Shown piece after piece: positions 59,460 to 64,000 of a stretch of 64,000 bases of DNA. The stretch lies in contig NZ_CP130318.1 in NCBI RefSeq assembly GCF_032268605.1, forward strand, positions 4,283,913 through 4,347,912, written 5' to 3'. How positions within the stretch are numbered: the stretch's first letter is position 1; each line of letters opens with the position of its first letter. The translations under genes were made by a program, and so were the position numbers. The notes beneath the pieces are model-generated. The model had not been told where the DNA came from. It saw nothing but the letters and a program-made list of their open reading frames with translations, and ran no database searches. This DNA is from Paenibacillus aurantius (GTDB taxonomy: Bacteria; Bacillota; Bacilli; Paenibacillales; NBRC-103111).

Positions 59460-60385
59460 GCGGGATCCCCCCCTCTAGTAATCTCCAGGAAGACGTCCTC
59501 CAGGTTGGTCTGGGCTTCGCTGAACGTCACGATCCGAAAGCCGGCGGCAATCATATCCGCCAAGAGCTCCGCCTGCTCTTCGTCCTGTCCGCTGAAATGA
59601 ACGTGAATTCCCTGCTCGTCTTCCAGCACCATCGACGTCAGAGTCCGATCTCTCAGAAAGGCCACGGCCTGAGCAGAAGGTTCTGTCAAGCGAATGTGCA
59701 GAACGCGTTTGACCCGCATCCGGTTCTGGATGTCCTGTACTTTTCCTTGGGCGATCATGCGTCCGTGCTCGATTACTCCGATCTCATCCACCATTTCGGC
59801 GAGCTCCGGAAGAATGTGGGAGGAAATGATGATCGTTTTGCCCATCGTCTTCAATTCTTTCAGAATTTCCCGCATTTCGATGCGGGCCCGGGGGTCCAGA
59901 CCGGATGCCGGCTCATCCAGAATAAGCAGCTCGGGGTCATGCACGAGGCAGCGGGCCAGGCAGAGCCTCTGCTTCATGCCCCGGGACAAGGAATCGACAT
60001 AGAAGTCCGCTTTGTCCGACAGATTGACCAGATCCAGCAGCTGGGGAATCAGCTTTTCGCGTTCGCTTCGCGGGATGCCGTAGCTGGCTCCATAGAAATG
60101 GAGGTACTCCGTCGTTTTGAACTGGTCGTACACCCCGAAGAAATCGGGCATATAGCCGATCAACCGGCGGATTTCCTTCGGGTTCTCCGTCACCTCTATG
60201 CCGTTAACCTTGGCCGATCCCGACGTCGGAGCAAGCAGGGTGGCGAGGATGGACATCGTCGTGGATTTCCCTGCCCCGTTCGGACCGACAAAGCCGAAAA
60301 CCGTCCCTTTGGCGACCGACATGTTCATTCCCTTCAAGGCGGAAAAGCTTCCATACGTTTTCGTCAGGTCTTTGATCTCAATCAT
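59456..60385 (-). CDS. ABC transporter ATPase
   Basis: A 309-residue ATPase. Walker A GPNGAGKSTTM (near 35), signature LSRGMKQRLCLARC (near 132), Walker B LLILDEPASGLDP (near 155), H-loop ISSHILPE. The C-terminal extension resembles those of ABC-2 export ATPases. Paired with the permease by overlap. Confidence 0.92.
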   Translation of the reverse strand: MIEIKDLTKTYGSFSALKGMNMSVAKGTVFGFVGPNGAGKSTTMSILATLLAPTSGSAKVNGIEVTENPKEIRRLIGYMPDFFGVYDQFKTTEYLHFYGASYGIPRSEREKLIPQLLDLVNLSDKADFYVDSLSRGMKQRLCLARCLVHDPELLILDEPASGLDPRARIEMREILKELKTMGKTIIISSHILPELAEMVDEIGVIEHGRMIAQGKVQDIQNRMRVKRVLHIRLTEPSAQAVAFLRDRTLTSMVLEDEQGIHVHFSGQDEEQAELLADMIAAGFRIVTFSEAQTNLEDVFLEITRGGDPA

Positions 60386-62775
60386 GGGCTCACCGTTCCT
60401 TCCAGGGCTATGTCCGGACTCCGGAACGTGACGCTGCCCGTAACCGCCGCTTTAAGACGCAGGGTCTGGCCATGGAGAAGATAGGGGGCCGGCTCCGACG
60501 TTTGCCAAGGTCCTCCCGATAGATCGAGAGGCTCCCAAGCCTGCTTTCCTTCGTTCCAGATCTGCAAGGAGACGGGACCCGTGTTGCCGTCCATCTTGAC
60601 CTGCAGCTTGTCATACTGGGCTCCCTGGTTGCGGGGGAGCCGGTATTCCATCGTCAGCTCACCGTTATTAGCATGAATCGTTCCGTTTGGTTCGGTCCCC
60701 CACTGCTGCATGGTGGTGGAGGTGATCTGAGCGGCGACCATCCCCGACGGGATCGTGACCTTTCCTCCCTGAACGGTCGGCATGGCGAGCTCCTGGGTCC
60801 ACATCGTCAGGACGTCGGCATGGGCCGCTTTTCCGTTTACTATATAGGGGGACGGTTCGTTCGTGCTCCACCCGATGGCGACGGGCCCTTTGGGCTGGCC
60901 TACGTTTATCAGGCGGTTGTAGTAGCCTTGGACGAGCTCGCGCTCCCGGTTATAGGCATCCTGTCCTCCCGTGCGGGGGAACAGCATCCCTCCTATGTCT
61001 ACGTACCCGGGCTGAGGGGAAGAGGCGGACAAAGCAAAAGGTTTCTTCTCTCCCGCCTTCATATCCCCGATCTTGACCGTTTGCATGCCAAAAAGAATAT
61101 GGACGTTCGTCAAATCCCTTGTCGTGGAATTGACCAGCTCTCCCTTCCAGCCGCTTAAGTCGGACGTTCCCGTTACTTCGAACTGTCCCAGCTTCTCGCT
61201 TTCTTCGCTTTGAAGGATGGCTTTGCGGATGGACCAATAAGGAACGTTCGTCCATTCGATCTTCTTCGAACCGGGCTCCATATAGAAGACCTGATCCGTG
61301 TTCCCGGACAGCCCGTTCGTGGAAGATGCGCCCGGTCCTATCGCGTGAATCGACGTCAGGAGCTGGCTCGAAGGAGGAAGCTTCACGTCATAGGTTCCTC
61401 CGCTGGGGACGAAAACGGCGAGTCCCGTCGTGCGCAGCCCTTCCCCCTGTCCGTCAAGCTCAACCGTATTCACCGCATGAGTCAAGGTGGAACTCTTGTC
61501 CGAGGCTCCCGCCAGATAGATCGCGACGCTGCTGATCAGAGAAACGGCGGGGATAACGGCCCAAGCCCATTCCCGCTTATCCATCCGCTTCAGGACCAGA
61601 TAGAGAACGGGGGCCACCACCACGACATAGATTCCGAAAAGCAGCAGCAGAAGCTTTAGCGAAGGCGGAGTCAGAGAAGGAAAATAGTTCAAGATGTTCT
61701 GGTATTCCCAGAACCCTGGTTGTACAGGGAAGGTGCCCATACTCCCTTGCTTGGGGTTCAAGGGCAGAGAACGGCGCATGATTTTCTCCCAAAGGAAGGG
61801 GGTCCCGTTCCAGGAAGCCACCGGCTCCAGGGAAAGATCATAAGCGGCATACCAGACGGCCCCTTTTCCCGAATCGGCCCGGGCAAAGAGTACGGTGCCC
61901 TCCTGCTCGAGGAACACCTCTCCCTTCTTCAGGGAAGCCTGGGAAACCGTAAACCCTCCCGTCAGGGGCAGCGCTTTGCCAGCTTCCGTCTCCAAGGCGC
62001 TGAGCTTGGTTAACGAAGCCGTGCCGGAGTAGGAAACCGGCGACAGCGCATCGAAGGCTTTGGCGGTTTTCGGATATCCCGCTCCCCCCGCTAATACGAG
62101 CTGGCCTCCGCGCTTGACCCAGGAGCCGATGGCTTCGATCTGCTCCGGCTTCCATTGGTCGGTGGCCACATCGTTCAGGACCAGCATATCCAGCCCGTCG
62201 AGCATAAGCGATTCCCCCGGAAGCTCGGACGCTTCCAGATGAACGACGCCAATGTCGTATTTATTCTGGTTCAAGAGAGACAAGGAATTCAGCGTGTCCG
62301 GGTCCCGGGCGATGACGCCGACTTGAAGGGATTTGGCGGCACTTGTCTTTATGTAAGTCTCTCCTTTGGCAAAGGACACGGCCTCTCCCTTGCGCATGGA
62401 GCCTTTGTAGAACTCGACCTTATTGTTGTTCTGGTTCATTACCATGCCGGGAAGCGCCATGGAGATGATCTTGGTGCTCGACTTGGGCACCTCGACCGGC
62501 TTGACGTAAACCAGATCCTGACCGCCCTGAGGGTTCGCGACCCGCACGACCAGCTCCCCTGTTAAATTCTCGGAAGGGTTGGATAGCGTGAATTGAACGG
62601 GAAACCAGCTTCCCTGCTTTGCCGATCCGTCAAACCCCGCCTTGATTTCGACCTCCACCGAGGCGTTCGCCGCCTTCGCCGGGCCTGCGTTCCAGACGAA
62701 CAGGAACAGGGCGGAGAGCGCCGCCAGCAGCACAACCCGAACGGACAACCATGGACTCCGTATACTCATTTGCAA
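60382..62775 (-). CDS. large membrane protein, first gene of the MoxR/VWA operon
   Basis: A 798-residue exported protein. The start is TTG at 62775 with GGGGAG eight bases ahead (ATG at 62769 is possible). A signal or anchor helix (about residues 10-32) precedes a beta-rich extracytoplasmic region. It contains a Rossmann-like GATase-type part (LDMLVLNDVATDQW, GGQLVLAGGAGYPKT), and two helices near 375-400 and 410-430 divide it from a second beta-rich half. No catalytic motif is seen. It overlaps the ATPase gene by four bases. The gene order suggests a subunit of an envelope complex. Confidence 0.75.
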   Translation of the reverse strand: MQMSIRSPWLSVRVVLLAALSALFLFVWNAGPAKAANASVEVEIKAGFDGSAKQGSWFPVQFTLSNPSENLTGELVVRVANPQGGQDLVYVKPVEVPKSSTKIISMALPGMVMNQNNNKVEFYKGSMRKGEAVSFAKGETYIKTSAAKSLQVGVIARDPDTLNSLSLLNQNKYDIGVVHLEASELPGESLMLDGLDMLVLNDVATDQWKPEQIEAIGSWVKRGGQLVLAGGAGYPKTAKAFDALSPVSYSGTASLTKLSALETEAGKALPLTGGFTVSQASLKKGEVFLEQEGTVLFARADSGKGAVWYAAYDLSLEPVASWNGTPFLWEKIMRRSLPLNPKQGSMGTFPVQPGFWEYQNILNYFPSLTPPSLKLLLLLFGIYVVVVAPVLYLVLKRMDKREWAWAVIPAVSLISSVAIYLAGASDKSSTLTHAVNTVELDGQGEGLRTTGLAVFVPSGGTYDVKLPPSSQLLTSIHAIGPGASSTNGLSGNTDQVFYMEPGSKKIEWTNVPYWSIRKAILQSEESEKLGQFEVTGTSDLSGWKGELVNSTTRDLTNVHILFGMQTVKIGDMKAGEKKPFALSASSPQPGYVDIGGMLFPRTGGQDAYNRERELVQGYYNRLINVGQPKGPVAIGWSTNEPSPYIVNGKAAHADVLTMWTQELAMPTVQGGKVTIPSGMVAAQITSTTMQQWGTEPNGTIHANNGELTMEYRLPRNQGAQYDKLQVKMDGNTGPVSLQIWNEGKQAWEPLDLSGGPWQTSEPAPYLLHGQTLRLKAAVTGSVTFRSPDIALEGTVSP

Positions 62776-62872
62776 CCGAGAGACTCCCCTCTTTCGTAGA
62801 TGGACAGCTTTGTCCTTAACCATACAACGATAGAGCCCCTCCAAAAGTTGCATAGGCGCCATTTTTTTATTC

Positions 62873-63706
62873 CTATTCCACTCCCCGATCCCGAAATAAG
62901 GACGGGGAGCACCCGCTCGCCGCCTTGAAGTGCTTGCTGAAATGAAATTCATCGGAGTAGCCGCATTCCCGGGCGATTTCCTTCATGGACAAGTCGGAGA
63001 ACAAGAGATAACGCTTGGCATGCTCATACCGGAGTCGGGTTAGGTAAGCCTTGGGCGATATCCCCAGCTCATTCAGGAAAAGCTTGCGTACGTAGGAGGG
63101 GGAAATGCCGAATCGGCCCGCTGCTTCCTTCAGTCTAATGGAGCTGGAATAATGTGTGTCCAGGTACTCCTTGAACTGACGGAAGGCGGCCCGCGCCGGC
63201 TCTTTCTCTTCCTCCTCGTGCTCCTTCCGGTACAGCTCGTACAAGAGCTGGAGCATTCTGGCCCGGGCCGGAAGCTCTCCTCCGGTCTGACCGGGAACCC
63301 AGCCTTCCAGCGTTTCCCGGAACAGACGGGCGATCCCGGAAGCCCGCTCCGGCGAATAGCGCCGAATGAACGGAAGGGCGAACTCCATGACGGGCTCCGC
63401 CTCCGCCCATCCGCCGCTTCCGAAACGAACGGTTGCCCACTCGGTAAGAAGCATGGTCATCTGCAGAGGCTCCCGCGGATCGGTCTCCATGAAGAGCTCT
63501 TTCCCCGGCTTCAAATAGATCAGGCTGCCGGCAGTTACCTGGTGGCGGGTTCCTTCGGAATGAAAAACCCCTTTGCCCCTGTGGATCCAATAAAAGCTGT
63601 GGCAGCCGACCGTGCGCCGGATATCCGACCAGCCAGGGAAAGTGGGCTTCTCCATGGCCAGATGAAGATGAACCGTCAACTCATTCAGCCCAATCGTTTG
63701 CTCCAT
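62873..63706 (-). CDS. AraC-family transcriptional regulator
   Basis: A 277-residue protein with an N-terminal cupin (SFYWIHRGKGVFHSEG, GSLIYLKPGKEL) and a C-terminal double helix-turn-helix (about 175-275: RLKEAAGRFGISPSYVRKLFLNE, MKEIARECGYSDEFHFSKHFKAASG). AGGAGGGG lies before the ATG. Divergent from the gene at 63846, which it may control. Confidence 0.9.
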   Translation of the reverse strand: MEQTIGLNELTVHLHLAMEKPTFPGWSDIRRTVGCHSFYWIHRGKGVFHSEGTRHQVTAGSLIYLKPGKELFMETDPREPLQMTMLLTEWATVRFGSGGWAEAEPVMEFALPFIRRYSPERASGIARLFRETLEGWVPGQTGGELPARARMLQLLYELYRKEHEEEEKEPARAAFRQFKEYLDTHYSSSIRLKEAAGRFGISPSYVRKLFLNELGISPKAYLTRLRYEHAKRYLLFSDLSMKEIARECGYSDEFHFSKHFKAASGCSPSLFRDRGVE

Positions 63707-63845
63707 TGCCGCCCCTCCTTTCGTTTGGTTTCAGTATACCAGAAGAGGAGAAGCGTTTTGGACAAAGAGGCGCAAGATTTTTTCCATTCCCCCTCCAAGC
63801 CTCCGGTGCTAAGATGAAGGCATTCCACTTGCAGGAGGAAGCGTT

Positions 63846-64000
63846 ATGAACAAAGAAACGTTACTCGACGAAGAACTCCAGTACATGCCTTGGAAAGCCA
63901 AGTCAGCCGAACAGCTGGCCCGCCAGCTCGCTTGGCAGGACGTCCTGTCCTCCGCTTACCAGGTGACCTTCGGCCGCGACTGCTTTGTTTCACCCCAAGC
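63846..64000 (+). CDS. partial gene, possible hexapeptide acyltransferase
   Basis: Runs off the window. The first 51 residues begin MNKETLLDEELQYM and include DCFVSPQA, which could start a left-handed beta-helix of LbH acyltransferases; this is weak. AGGAGGAAG lies ahead of the ATG. The full sequence is needed to name it. Confidence 0.35.
   Translation, partial: MNKETLLDEELQYMPWKAKSAEQLARQLAWQDVLSSAYQVTFGRDCFVSPQ

Overview
The window looks like chromosomal DNA of a high-GC, endospore-former-type Firmicute, most likely Paenibacillaceae (Paenibacillus, Cohnella or a relative). The grounds are strong AGGAGG-type ribosome sites, many TTG/GTG starts, an S-layer-homology protein, many AraC and two-component regulators, and Bacillus-type genes (rocA, tenI-thiO, csbD, ytxH/ytxG-like, bdbC, yutE-like, topB). 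I see no rRNA, tRNA, CRISPR array, prophage or intact transposase gene. The species assignment is inference from gene content.

Layout. 0-8 kb: a giant secreted multi-domain protein and an SLH-domain protein on the minus strand, with an AT-rich patch across their junction and a promoter plus early terminator in the SLH leader. 8-14 kb: topB, rocA, an MFS exporter and a DUF2935 protein. 14.8-21.1 kb: a metal-flavoured block (His/Cys-tailed membrane protein, FTR1-type iron permease, signal peptidase, ferric-reductase-like membrane protein, small Ser/Gly-rich exported protein) next to a divergent OmpR-type two-component system. The divergent intergenic region holds eight 5-bp half-sites in strict 11-bp phase. 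21-36 kb: mostly housekeeping and accessory genes: HesB-like and DUF1450 proteins, aldo/keto reductase, epimerase with an HxlR regulator, AI-2E-family transporter, an FCD protein without its DNA-binding domain, murI, a lipoprotein deacetylase, a Gfo/Idh oxidoreductase, a GH4 alpha-galactosidase-like enzyme, bdbC, AraC, a LytTR-GGDEF-EAL protein, and ytxH/DUF948.

36-41 kb: a compact five-gene minus-strand operon, phnD-phnE-phnC-like ABC transporter genes followed directly by selD and mnmH (tRNA 2-selenouridine synthase). This suggests that the transporter imports a selenium oxyanion rather than a phosphonate, and it is the most interesting functional hypothesis here. 41-47 kb: KDPG aldolase, cysteine synthase, a Cys-rich SufR-like regulator, then thiamin genes (thiD with a 42-aa membrane peptide and a YutE-like protein on one side, tenI-thiO on the other). 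47-50 kb: small proteins including CsbD with a sigma-B-like promoter.

50-63 kb: a large minus-strand operon of eight genes (large membrane protein, ABC ATPase and permease, coiled-coil protein with a Gly/Ala tail, MoxR ATPase, DUF58, two VWA membrane proteins). It ends upstream at an AraC regulator and a gene that runs off the window.

A short (about 95 bp) repeat with terminal inverted repeats, resembling a MITE, occurs as two clear copies (16.9 and 45.2 kb) and two decayed ones (41.7 and 56.8 kb), always between genes.
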